DNA of 64,000 nucleotides from Arenibacter sp. ARW7G5Y1. Its GTDB lineage: Bacteria > Bacteroidota > Bacteroidia > Flavobacteriales > Flavobacteriaceae. This document shows, piece after piece, positions 56,098 to 64,000 of the stretch. The DNA is taken from the NCBI RefSeq assembly GCF_003201775.1, contig NZ_QJJZ01000011.1:1-64000 (forward strand), written 5' to 3'. The notes beneath the pieces were generated by a model, which did not search any database, was not told where the DNA came from, and saw nothing but the letters and a program-made list of their open reading frames with translations. The translations under genes were made by a program, and so were the position numbers. Within the stretch, counting starts at the first letter, position 1, and the number at the start of each line of letters is the position of its first letter.

Positions 56098-56582
56098 TTT
56101 GGCAAGAAGGTTTGTTTTAAACATGCAAAAATACATTTTTATAAGAGTTTAATTATTAAATCTTTTGTTAATTGAGTATTTACTTTTTTTAAAACATGTT
56201 CAAATATTTGATAGATAAAAACAGATAAGCAGTCCCTTACTACTGTGGTTTTATAAAAGGGCCCATGCTTTTCAATGTATATCTAGGTTCCCTTATGTTT
56301 CGGGGTACAAATCTTCCAAGAGCTAAATCAATATGCCTTTGGATACACTTGTAGGGGTTTAGGTTACATAATATTTATATAAATGCGAAGTAGAGACTTG
56401 TCATAGATAGGGAAGAATTGATGCCTAATAAGGATGATTTAATTTGGCTGCCACGTATTTCATAGGAACGTACCTTCTATAACACCTGGTGGACCCACCC
56501 CTAAGAACTTGTGTGAATACCAACATTCAAAAAACTTAATGACCATAACCCTATAAGTTTGATTTAATATTTACTTTTGAAT
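56098..56582. other. 485-bp intergenic region between ccsBA and the DUF2520 gene
   Basis: No gene, RNA or repeat is recognised. A small inverted repeat, GGTGGACCCACC, is present near 56490, and a CAAATATTTG palindrome near 56202. The region must hold promoters for both divergent genes. A -7 box TACTTTTG (56572-56579) lies 3 bases before the DUF2520 ATG. Confidence 0.5.
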
Positions 56583-57347
56583 ATGATATCTATTGTTTTA
56601 TTGGGTACTGGTAATGTTGCAAAGCATTTGTTCCATGCCTTTTTGGGGGTCGATGAAATAAATGTGCTACAGGTAATTGGTCGGAACGAAGATCACCTCC
56701 ACTCTTTTAAGGATAAGGTGGAAACGGGTACGGATTTCACCAAAATTGCCGATGCCGATATGTATATAATCGCCGTAAGTGATGATGCCATAGCTTTGGT
56801 GGCTCCTTTCCTTAAGGATAAAAAAGGTTTGGTGGCCCATACCTCTGGAAGTATAGGGTTAAAATCCCTCGGAAATATAGATAATAGAGGGGTTTTTTAT
56901 CCACTGCAAACATTTAGTAAGGGCAAGGCAATCGATTTTAAAAAGGTGCCGATCTGTATTGAGGCAGAACACAATGCCAACATGGAACTTTTGAAAAAAT
57001 TGGCTGGACTCATCTCTATGGAAGTGCACGAGATTACTAGTGACCAAAGGAAATCACTTCATTTGGCAGCCGTTTTTGTGAATAATTTCACCAATTATCT
57101 TTTTACTATAGGCCAAGATATTTGTAAGGAACATGATTTGCCATTTTCCATGTTAAACCCTTTGATCAAGGAAACTGTGAATAAATTGGACTATCTCCCT
57201 CCCTGCGATTCCCAAACCGGACCGGCCAAAAGAAACGATGTTAAGACGATGGAAACCCATTTAAATCTGCTTAAAAATAAAAATTATCAGGATATTTACA
57301 GCTTGTTAAGCAAATTGATAGGAGAAAGATATGGACAAAAGTTATAA
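56583..57347 (+). CDS. Rossmann-like/DUF2520 domain protein
   Basis: A 254-residue protein from the ATG at 56583; a TTG six bases upstream lies inside a promoter box. The Rossmann fold opens 'SIVLLGTGNVAKHLFHAF' and the DUF2520 half contains 'TSDQRKSLHLAAVFVNNFTNY'. It resembles proteins joined to ketopantoate reductase or to NADP-dependent oxidoreductase folds, but its reaction is not known. The stop overlaps the kdsC-like gene by 17 bases, so the two are translated together. It is the first gene of an operon with kdsC and maf. Confidence 0.88.
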   Translation: MISIVLLGTGNVAKHLFHAFLGVDEINVLQVIGRNEDHLHSFKDKVETGTDFTKIADADMYIIAVSDDAIALVAPFLKDKKGLVAHTSGSIGLKSLGNIDNRGVFYPLQTFSKGKAIDFKKVPICIEAEHNANMELLKKLAGLISMEVHEITSDQRKSLHLAAVFVNNFTNYLFTIGQDICKEHDLPFSMLNPLIKETVNKLDYLPPCDSQTGPAKRNDVKTMETHLNLLKNKNYQDIYSLLSKLIGERYGQKL

Positions 57348-57858
57348 GGAACTGCTTCAGGATATAACCACTTTTGTATTTGATGTGGATGGCGTTTTTA
57401 CAGATGGCAAAATCATTATCACCACTAGCGGCGAAATGTTAAGGACTATGAACGTTCAAGATGGCTATGCCGTAAAGGTAGCCATTCAACAAGGGTATAA
57501 TATCTGTATCATTTCCGGAGGCACCAACGAAGGTGTTAGATTGCGATTAAAGGGATTGGGAGTTACCGATATCCACATGGGTGCCCATCATAAAATAGAC
57601 CCTTTTGACGAATATCTGGATATTTACAATATAAATCCACAACATGTTCTCTATATGGGCGATGACATTCCTGATATTCCCCCAATGAGGTTGGCGGGTA
57701 TTCCTTGTTGTCCACAAAATGCTGTACCTGAGGTAAAGGCTATGTCCAAATACATTTCCCATAAACACGGAGGCGATGGCTGTGTAAGGGATGTTATAGA
57801 ACAAGTACTGAAGGTAAGGGGGCATTGGGCCGAAAATTTCAGTGCCAAGAACGATTAA
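57331..57858 (+). CDS. kdsC: HAD hydrolase KdsC-like (3-deoxy-manno-octulosonate 8-phosphate phosphatase)
   Basis: A 175-residue HAD phosphatase without a cap domain, the usual KdsC size. The nucleophile is Asp18 with Asp20 (FDVDGVFTDG), then 'IISGGTNEGV' and the C-terminal metal site 'MGDDIPDIPPM'. KdsC removes the phosphate from KDO-8-P in lipopolysaccharide synthesis. The assignment to KdsC is by family; other small HADs are similar. It overlaps DUF2520 by 17 bases and is followed 4 bases later by maf. Confidence 0.86.
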   Translation: MDKSYKELLQDITTFVFDVDGVFTDGKIIITTSGEMLRTMNVQDGYAVKVAIQQGYNICIISGGTNEGVRLRLKGLGVTDIHMGAHHKIDPFDEYLDIYNINPQHVLYMGDDIPDIPPMRLAGIPCCPQNAVPEVKAMSKYISHKHGGDGCVRDVIEQVLKVRGHWAENFSAKND

Positions 57859-57862
57859 CATT

Positions 57863-58450
57863 ATGCCCAACAACAAACTAAAGGAATATCGGATTATACT
57901 TGCCTCGGCATCCCCTAGACGACAGCAGTTTTTTAGAGAAATGGAAATCGAATTTAAAGTACATCCGATACATGTAGACGAAATATATCCCGAGCATTTA
58001 AAGGGGGCGGAAATTTCGGATTATCTGGCAAAATTAAAGGCTGCTGGATATGAAAAAAAGCTGGATACCAGGGATATCCTCATAACGTCGGATACGGTAG
58101 TTTGGCATAACAATATATCGTTGGCAAAGCCTGCCGATCACGACGAAGCCTTTTCCATGCTAAGGACTCTTTCCAACGATTGGCACGAAGTAATTACCTC
58201 TGTCTGCCTTACCACCAAGGATCAACAACAGCTGGTGAATCAATGCACGAAGGTAAAATTCAAAAAATTGGACTACGCGGAAATAGAATACTATATCCAA
58301 CACTATAACCCGTTTGACAAAGCCGGTGGCTATGGTATTCAGGATTGGATAGGGCTCATTGGAATTGAAGAAATACAGGGTTCCTATACCAATGTGGTTG
58401 GCTTGCCCACCCAATTGGTTTACAAAACGTTAATGGCCATGGCTGGTTAG
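57863..58450 (+). CDS. maf: Maf-family nucleotide pyrophosphatase
   Basis: A 195-residue protein from the ATG at 57863; the longer ORF uses a GTG inside kdsC. The phosphate-binding motif is 'LASASPRRQQFF' near residue 15, followed by the metal motif 'ITSDTVVW' and 'QDWIGLIGIEEIQG'. Maf proteins hydrolyse dTTP, UTP or modified nucleotides and are also named septum-formation inhibitors. It is the third gene of the DUF2520-kdsC-maf operon. Confidence 0.9.
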   Translation: MPNNKLKEYRIILASASPRRQQFFREMEIEFKVHPIHVDEIYPEHLKGAEISDYLAKLKAAGYEKKLDTRDILITSDTVVWHNNISLAKPADHDEAFSMLRTLSNDWHEVITSVCLTTKDQQQLVNQCTKVKFKKLDYAEIEYYIQHYNPFDKAGGYGIQDWIGLIGIEEIQGSYTNVVGLPTQLVYKTLMAMAG

Positions 58451-58485
58451 TTTATTTTGAATAATTTTAGGAAAATTTTAATGCT

Positions 58486-59436
58486 ATGCAACGTCTGCTT
58501 ACTTTCATTTTTGTGCACATCTTAATTATATTTGTACTTTTAAGTGCTTGCAAGGAAAAACCAAGAGAAGCAGAGAACGTTTCCCTTGTAGGAGGTGATA
58601 TAAAAATGTCCGTTGCCAAACCGGTTAAACCCGTCTTATCCGAGGAATTCAAGAATTACTGGTATGCAGGAAAGGCAGAGATAACTTCCTATAAATTGGA
58701 TCAGGCCCGTTATGGTGAATTAAGGGAAGGTAATGCGGTTTTAATATATGTTACCGAACCATTTTTAGCGGACAAACAGGTGAAGGCCGATCAATCAAAT
58801 CCCAATAACGTTTCTGTGTTGAAACTCAATAGCACAAAAAAGTTCCTAACCGGTATTTACCCCTATTCCATAATGAACAGTAGTTTTTATCCCGTATCGG
58901 ATAAACAACATGCCATAAAGCTTTCCGCATCCGTGCAGGAATGGTGTGGCCAGGTATATACGCAGTTGAACAATAGGGATAAATTTGAAGTAAATTCCTT
59001 TTCCTATTTTGAAAGCGAAGGGGATCAAACCATCATTTTGGACAAAACGCATTTAGAAAACGAAATATGGAATAAAATAAGGATCAATCCCAACAACCTT
59101 CCTGTTGGCAACATCCATATGGTACCTTCCATGGAATATTTACGTCTGGCACACAAACAACTGAAAGCCTATGGCGCCAAAGCAGAATTGAATCTGGATG
59201 CTGATCCAAATACTTATAAAATCACCTACCCAGAATTGGATAGAACCTTGGCGATCAGCTTTTCCAAATCCTTCCCATATACCATTGAATATTGGTCCGA
59301 AAGTTATACCAGTGGGTTTGGATCCAAGGCAAAAATACTCACTACCAAGGCAACGAAAATAAAAACATTAAAAAGGGCTTATTGGCAGGAAAACAAAAAT
59401 AGTGATGTATTTTTGCGCGATAGTTTAGGATTATAA
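58486..59436 (+). CDS. Lipoprotein of unknown function downstream of maf
   Basis: A 316-residue protein with a lipobox (LLSAC, lipidated Cys22). The mature part is polar and beta-rich, containing 'YWYAGKAEITSYKL' and 'SMEYLRLAHKQLKAYG', with no catalytic motif I recognise. Pipelines often call this flavobacterial protein 'septum formation inhibitor Maf', apparently carried over from its neighbour; it has none of the Maf motifs. It begins 36 bases after maf and ends 4 bases before the MscS channel gene, so it may share a transcript with both. Confidence 0.82.
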   Translation: MQRLLTFIFVHILIIFVLLSACKEKPREAENVSLVGGDIKMSVAKPVKPVLSEEFKNYWYAGKAEITSYKLDQARYGELREGNAVLIYVTEPFLADKQVKADQSNPNNVSVLKLNSTKKFLTGIYPYSIMNSSFYPVSDKQHAIKLSASVQEWCGQVYTQLNNRDKFEVNSFSYFESEGDQTIILDKTHLENEIWNKIRINPNNLPVGNIHMVPSMEYLRLAHKQLKAYGAKAELNLDADPNTYKITYPELDRTLAISFSKSFPYTIEYWSESYTSGFGSKAKILTTKATKIKTLKRAYWQENKNSDVFLRDSLGL

Positions 59437-59440
59437 TTCT

Positions 59441-59989
59441 ATGGAAACATTTTTTTTGGAGTACAAAAATGAACTTTTAGGCACGGCCATATGTTTATTG
59501 GTGCTATTGATTTTAAAATATTTAGGTACCAAGGCAATACAAAAAGTCGGCAAAATAAGTGATATAAATGAGGTTCGTACGCGCTTGATCGTTAAATATT
59601 CCACTGTTGGCCTCACTACTTTTGGAATAGTTGCCTTGATTTTGATCTGGGGGGTAGAAATGAAGGATATCGGCTTGGTGTTTTCCTCTGTTTTTGCTGT
59701 TATAGGTGTGGCCCTGTTTGCACAATGGTCCATATTGAGCAATGTTACGGCCGGGGTTATACTGTTTTTTTCCTTTCCATTTAAGATAGGTGATAAAATT
59801 AAAATAATGGATAAGGAAATTGAATTGCCCAACGAGGTATATCTTATAGAGGATATAAGGGCCTTTCATATACATCTTAGAAGAAGTAATGGAGAACTAT
59901 TTACCTACCCTAACAACATGATGCTCCAGAAAGCCATAGCCTTGGCACAAACCTATGAAAACTCATTGGAAAGCAGTGAAGTTTTATAA
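59441..59989 (+). CDS. Small MscS-type mechanosensitive ion channel
   Basis: A 182-residue channel with about three membrane helices and a beta domain. The pore helix shows the MscS small-residue pattern in 'VIGVALFAQWSILSNVTAG', ending 'FPFKIGDKIKI'. It lets ions and solutes out under membrane stretch. It is much shorter than E. coli MscS (286 residues) and lacks most of the cytoplasmic cage. It starts 4 bases after the lipoprotein stop. Confidence 0.87.
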   Translation: METFFLEYKNELLGTAICLLVLLILKYLGTKAIQKVGKISDINEVRTRLIVKYSTVGLTTFGIVALILIWGVEMKDIGLVFSSVFAVIGVALFAQWSILSNVTAGVILFFSFPFKIGDKIKIMDKEIELPNEVYLIEDIRAFHIHLRRSNGELFTYPNNMMLQKAIALAQTYENSLESSEVL

Positions 59990-60066
59990 GGTGTTAAAGT
60001 AGTTGTAAAAATTACGGCTTCGGATTTTATATTTTTATATTTGGAAACCAACTAAAACATATACGT

Positions 60067-62577
60067 ATGCGCCTTCCTTGGGTATTCTTTATTGGGATAC
60101 TATTCTCATTTCAACTTGCTGATGCTCAAGCACCTAAAAAGAATACTTCTTCGGATATTTTTCATGCCATTCAAAAATTGAATTTTTTGGGTTCGGCCCT
60201 TTATATCGCGGCTCATCCGGATGATGAAAACACACGGTTGATTTCCTATCTTTCCAATGAAACAAAAGCTAAAACGGCCTACTTATCCCTAACCCGCGGT
60301 GATGGAGGACAAAATTTAATCGGTCCCGAACTTAGAGAGCTGTTGGGGGTTTTGCGTACACAGGAACTATTGGCTGCCAGGCGTATAGACGGCGGGGAAC
60401 AATTTTTTACGCGGGCTAATGATTTCGGGTACTCCAAGCACCCAAAGGAAACTCTTAAAATCTGGAACAAAGAGGCTGTGCTAAGTGATGTTATTTGGGT
60501 TATACGCAATTTTAAGCCAGATGTTATTATCAATAGATTTGACCACAGATCGCCAGGTTCTACACACGGCCATCATACTTCTTCGGCCATGCTGAGCTAT
60601 GAGGCCTTCGATTTGGCCAACAACCCCAATATATATCCTGAACAATTAAAGAAGACGGATATTTGGCAGCCAAAAAGGCTTTTTTTTAATACCTCTTGGT
60701 GGTTTTATGGCAGTGAGGACAAGTTCCAAAAAGCGGACAAATCCAAGATGATCGATCTGGAGGTTGGGGTCTATTATCCTTTGAAGGGCTTATCCAACAA
60801 TGAAATAGCATCTCTTGCAAGTAGTCAGCATTTGTGCCAAGGTTTTGGAAGGTTGGCAACGCGCGGTAGTGAAAAGGAATATATAGAACTTTTAAAAGGC
60901 GATCTCCCAAAGAATAGATCGGATATTTTCGACGGGATTAATACCACTTGGTCACGTGTTGAAGGAGGGGCAGCCGTTGGGAAGATTTTATATGAAATAG
61001 AAAATAACTTCGATTTTGCCCAACCGTCAAGACACCTGCCAAAGCTCATAGAAGGTTATAGGGCTATCTTAAAAATAAAGGACGAGCACTGGAAAGAAAT
61101 CAAGAAAAAAGAATTGGAAGAAATCATACAAGCAGTCAGTGGACTCTATTTGGAGGCTACTTCCGCAGAATCCAATACCTACCCTGGAAGTAATATCGTT
61201 ATAAATATTGAGGCTCTGAATAGAAGCAATGCCAAGATTAATCTTATAGCCGTTTCCACCAGCACCGATAATCGCATAATTAAAAAAATCGCCCTAAAAG
61301 AAAACCAGAAGGAGTTATTCCAAATGAATCTAAATGTTCCCGAAAATATAGGATACACTAGCCCATATTGGCTAAATGCCAAAGGCAGCACGGGAATGTA
61401 TACGGTAGAGGATCAAAATCTAATAGGGAAACCGGAAACACCCAAAGCCTTTAAAGTAAATTTTGAACTGGATTTCAATGGGTTTACCATAAATATTGAA
61501 AAACCAATTGTATACAGATATTCCAAACCGGAAAAAGGTGAACTTTATCAACCCTTTGAGATATTGCCAGAGGCAACAGCTAGCTTTAAGGATAAGGTAA
61601 TCATTTTTTCCAATTCCGAACCCAAGGAAATTCCTGTTACTATAAAAGCACTTAAAGACAATGTAAAGGGCGAATTGCAACTGTGTTTTGGAAAAGGTTG
61701 GAAAGTTGATCAGGAAATAAAACCTTTTGAAATAGCAAAAAAAGGCGACCAGCGAATATTGAAATTTGTCTTGACCCCACCTATGGTAGAAGATGAGAAT
61801 TATATTTCCCCCATTATTAAAGTGGATGGCAAGGAAATATCCAAAGAATTGATAGAAATATCCTATGACCACATTCCCAAACAATCGGTGTTGATGCCTA
61901 GCGAAACCAAAGTGGTGCGTTTGGACATCGACAAGAATGGAGAAAATATTGGGTATATAGAGGGGGCTGGCGATGAAATACCTGAAAGTCTAACACAAAT
62001 AGGATATAAGGTCCAAAAAATAGACCCTTCAGACATACAAGCCGGTTCCTTGACCAAGTTTGATGCCATTGTTGTAGGTATAAGGGCATACAACGTGGTG
62101 GATGAATTAAAATTTAAACAACGCTATTTATTGGATTATGTTAAGGATGGCGGCAACCTTATTGTTCAGTACAACACAGCTGGTAGAAATGGGTTGGACA
62201 TGGAAAACCTTGCCCCCTACCCCCTGACCATTTCCCGGGATAGGGTTACGGATGAATCATCCAGTGTTGGCATACTGGCCAAAACACATCCCCTAGTTAA
62301 TTATCCCAATAAAATAACCCAAGACGATTTTAATGGCTGGGTACAGGAACGTGGACTTTATTTCCCGAATCAATGGTCCAATGAATTTACGCCAATTCTA
62401 GCCATGAACGATGAAGGGGAATCGGCCTTATCAGGTAGTTTATTAGTTGCACCTTACGGCAAGGGGAACTATATTTATACGGGATTAAGTTTTTTTAGGG
62501 AGTTGCCGGCAGGTGTAACAGGAGCTTATAGACTGTTTGCCAACATGCTTTCCCTGAAACAAGAGACTCAAAAATAA
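60067..62577 (+). CDS. Large exported PIG-L family deacetylase
   Basis: An 836-residue exported protein (signal MRLPWVFFIGILFSFQLADA). The N-terminal 300 residues are a PIG-L/LmbE deacetylase, with 'HPDDENTRL' (His50, Asp52-53) and 'STHGHHTSS'. The next 300 residues look beta-sandwich, and the last 200 ('AIVVGIRAYNVVDEL', 'GNLIVQYNTAG') resemble a glutamine-amidotransferase-like ThuA fold without a clear catalytic residue. It should remove N-acetyl groups from a sugar in the periplasm. It begins a cluster with a 33-residue peptide and a symporter. Confidence 0.88.
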   Translation: MRLPWVFFIGILFSFQLADAQAPKKNTSSDIFHAIQKLNFLGSALYIAAHPDDENTRLISYLSNETKAKTAYLSLTRGDGGQNLIGPELRELLGVLRTQELLAARRIDGGEQFFTRANDFGYSKHPKETLKIWNKEAVLSDVIWVIRNFKPDVIINRFDHRSPGSTHGHHTSSAMLSYEAFDLANNPNIYPEQLKKTDIWQPKRLFFNTSWWFYGSEDKFQKADKSKMIDLEVGVYYPLKGLSNNEIASLASSQHLCQGFGRLATRGSEKEYIELLKGDLPKNRSDIFDGINTTWSRVEGGAAVGKILYEIENNFDFAQPSRHLPKLIEGYRAILKIKDEHWKEIKKKELEEIIQAVSGLYLEATSAESNTYPGSNIVINIEALNRSNAKINLIAVSTSTDNRIIKKIALKENQKELFQMNLNVPENIGYTSPYWLNAKGSTGMYTVEDQNLIGKPETPKAFKVNFELDFNGFTINIEKPIVYRYSKPEKGELYQPFEILPEATASFKDKVIIFSNSEPKEIPVTIKALKDNVKGELQLCFGKGWKVDQEIKPFEIAKKGDQRILKFVLTPPMVEDENYISPIIKVDGKEISKELIEISYDHIPKQSVLMPSETKVVRLDIDKNGENIGYIEGAGDEIPESLTQIGYKVQKIDPSDIQAGSLTKFDAIVVGIRAYNVVDELKFKQRYLLDYVKDGGNLIVQYNTAGRNGLDMENLAPYPLTISRDRVTDESSSVGILAKTHPLVNYPNKITQDDFNGWVQERGLYFPNQWSNEFTPILAMNDEGESALSGSLLVAPYGKGNYIYTGLSFFRELPAGVTGAYRLFANMLSLKQETQK

Positions 62578-62599
62578 GCTGTAGCTAATAAGAATCATT

Positions 62600-62701
62600 A
62601 TGTTCGAAAAATTTGATTGGAAAAAAGAATATACGCTGGTAATAGCGCTCAATATTATCTATATAATTGTTTTTTATTTAATAATGACCGGAAACCGATA
62701 A
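62600..62701 (+). CDS. 33-residue single-helix membrane peptide
   Basis: An ATG at 62600 opens a 33-codon ORF. The protein begins polar and basic (MFEKFDWKKEY) and continues as one hydrophobic helix (TLVIALNIIYIIVFYLIM), ending TGNR. One base separates its TAA from the ATG of the symporter, and it lies 22 bases after the PIG-L stop. This tight position, together with a good transmembrane segment, supports a real gene, perhaps a small accessory subunit of the symporter. No family is recognised. Confidence 0.65.
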   Translation: MFEKFDWKKEYTLVIALNIIYIIVFYLIMTGNR

Positions 62702-62702
62702 A

Positions 62703-64000
62703 ATGGCTGCAATAGATTGGATCATACTTGTCGGAACCCTTATTTTTATTGTTGGATATGGTGTTTGGAAAACAAAGGGCAGTAAGGATGTAACGGACTA
62801 TGTCCTTGGTGGTCACGATGCCAAATGGTGGACCATAGGTTTGTCCGTAATGGCTACGCAGGCCAGTGCCATAACATTTTTGTCCACACCCGGACAGGCT
62901 TTTCATGATGGAATGGGGTTCGTTCAGTTTTATTTTGGCCTGCCATTGGCCATGATTATCATTTGTATTGTATTTGTTCCCATTTATCATCGTCTCAATG
63001 TATATACGGCTTATGAATTTTTGGAAAACCGCTTCGATCTAAAAACAAGGACCTTGGCGGCATTATTATTTTTAATTCAGCGCGGCCTTGCCGCAGGGAT
63101 TACAATTTTTGCCCCTTCAATTATTCTTTCCGCTGTATTGGGTTGGGATTTAAAGACCCTAAATATTTTAATAGGCATTCTAGTGATAATTTATACCGTT
63201 TCGGGTGGTACCAGAGCGGTAAGTGTTACGCATAAACAACAAATGTTCATTATAATGACAGGGATGTTCATCGCGTTCTTTTTTATACTTGGTTATTTGC
63301 CTGCAGACATCACTTTTAGCAAGGCGCTGAAAATTGCTGGAGCCAGTGATAAATTGAATATTTTGGATTTTAGCATCAATACCACCAGTAGGTATACGTT
63401 TTGGAGTGGAATAACGGGCGGACTTTTCCTAGCCCTGGCCTACTTTGGTACGGACCAAAGCCAGGTTCAAAGATATCTCTCCGGAAAAACCGTAAGGGAA
63501 AGTCAACTTGGCTTAATTTTCAATGGATTGTTAAAAATACCCATGCAGTTCTTTATTTTATTGGTGGGGGTAATGGTGTTTATTTTTTTTCAGTTCAACC
63601 ATTCTCCTTTAAATTTCAATCCCGCGGCTACCAATGCCATAATGGAATCTCCTTACTCGGAGGATTATAAGATATTGGAAGAGGAACAGTTGGTGTTGGA
63701 AGGTGAAAAAAGAATGGCCCAAAATAAATTTTCCGGGGCCCTTGATCTTAAGGAGTATGATGCTATTGAAGATGCCAAACAGCACATTGTAAATATAAAC
63801 AACAAAGATAAGGAAAATAGAAAGGCAGCCCAGGCCCTAATTGCCATGGCCGATGACAGTGTAGAGACCAATGACAAGGATTATGTATTTATACATTTTA
63901 TTTTAAATTTTCTCCCCAAAGGACTTATTGGACTTTTATTGGCGGTGATATTATCGGCAGCAATGTCCTCTACCGCCTCAGAATTAAATGCCTTGGGAAC
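62703..64000 (+). CDS. Sodium:solute symporter, SSS family (cut by window edge)
   Basis: The first 432 residues of an SSS transporter, running off the right edge. The helices carry the family features 'GGHDAKWWTIGLSVMATQASAITFLSTPG' (given in parts: GGHDAKWW, TIGLSVMATQASAI), 'IYTVSGGTRAVSVTHKQQ' and 'ALAYFGTDQSQVQRYLSGK'. It should carry a sodium-coupled sugar, amino acid or similar solute. Between about residues 296 and 392 it has a strongly charged insertion (EEEQLVLEGEKRMAQ, DKENRKAAQ) not found in the classic proline or glucose carriers. Bacteroidota often place such a symporter beside a PIG-L deacetylase. Confidence 0.9.
   Translation, partial: MAAIDWIILVGTLIFIVGYGVWKTKGSKDVTDYVLGGHDAKWWTIGLSVMATQASAITFLSTPGQAFHDGMGFVQFYFGLPLAMIIICIVFVPIYHRLNVYTAYEFLENRFDLKTRTLAALLFLIQRGLAAGITIFAPSIILSAVLGWDLKTLNILIGILVIIYTVSGGTRAVSVTHKQQMFIIMTGMFIAFFFILGYLPADITFSKALKIAGASDKLNILDFSINTTSRYTFWSGITGGLFLALAYFGTDQSQVQRYLSGKTVRESQLGLIFNGLLKIPMQFFILLVGVMVFIFFQFNHSPLNFNPAATNAIMESPYSEDYKILEEEQLVLEGEKRMAQNKFSGALDLKEYDAIEDAKQHIVNINNKDKENRKAAQALIAMADDSVETNDKDYVFIHFILNFLPKGLIGLLLAVILSAAMSSTASELNALG

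Noticed and set aside
58486-59436. 'Septum formation inhibitor Maf' as the name of the lipoprotein
   Set aside because: The protein has none of the Maf motifs; the real Maf is the gene before it at 57863.

Overview
The window reads as a chromosomal segment of a marine-type member of the Flavobacteriaceae (Bacteroidota). The evidence is an AT-rich sequence with no Shine-Dalgarno signals, promoters of the Bacteroidota type (TTTG, about 19-21 bases, TAnnTTTG), and gene content typical of the family: a fused ResB-CcsA cytochrome c maturation protein, a fused E1 alpha/beta 2-oxoacid dehydrogenase, bacillithiol BshB1, menaquinone MenC/MenE, lipoproteins with short signal peptides, and many flavobacterial 'conserved hypothetical' proteins. 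I see no prophage, insertion sequence, CRISPR array or plasmid genes.

Layout. 1-7.4 kb: a coiled-coil membrane protein, a GNAT acetyltransferase, a lipoprotein MBL hydrolase, EttA, a Gfo/Idh/MocA oxidoreductase and an acyl-CoA carboxylase beta subunit. 7.4-12.1 kb: a degenerate short-repeat tract, an overlapping menC-CPBP protease-menE operon, a divergent SDR oxidoreductase and a UPF0173 hydrolase. 12.2-17.3 kb: a TPR histidine kinase, a 720-bp stretch with no gene, then a divergent locus with an S24/HTH self-cleaving regulator facing a small ORF ending in a clamp-binding-like QLSLF motif and a TIGR03915-type DNA metabolism protein, with three similar palindromes between them. 17.4-28 kb: uvrA, a LOG-family protein, an M1-like protein without its zinc motif, the fused E1, DoxX and HolA. 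28-39.5 kb: an HsdR-N nuclease-fold protein, a glycosyltransferase, two OmpA paralogues (one with its peptidoglycan-binding residues lost), a YciO/Sua5 protein, an esterase lipoprotein, UvrD, an M20 hydrolase and an FMN glutamate-synthase-like protein. 39.5-46.7 kb: an operon of M1 aminopeptidase and two duplicated patatins, recG, and a secreted protein that looks like a DUF922 protease without catalytic residues. 46.9-56 kb: tRNA-His with a near-perfect promoter and a terminator, a second TPR histidine kinase, bshB1, a trans-sulfuration enzyme, a MATE exporter and ccsBA. 56.6-64 kb: a DUF2520-kdsC-maf operon, a lipoprotein, an MscS channel, and a PIG-L deacetylase, 33-aa membrane peptide and sodium:solute symporter cluster that runs off the right edge.

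Genome repair and maintenance is well represented (uvrA, uvrD, recG, holA, the S24 locus). No single textbook pathway spans the window. The most promising under-described pieces are the S24/QLSLF/TIGR03915 divergent locus with its operator array, the PIG-L/33-aa/symporter cluster, and three or four extracytoplasmic proteins that kept a family fold while losing the family's catalytic or ligand residues. Many starts were moved from the longest ORF to an internal ATG; the reasons are given in each entry.
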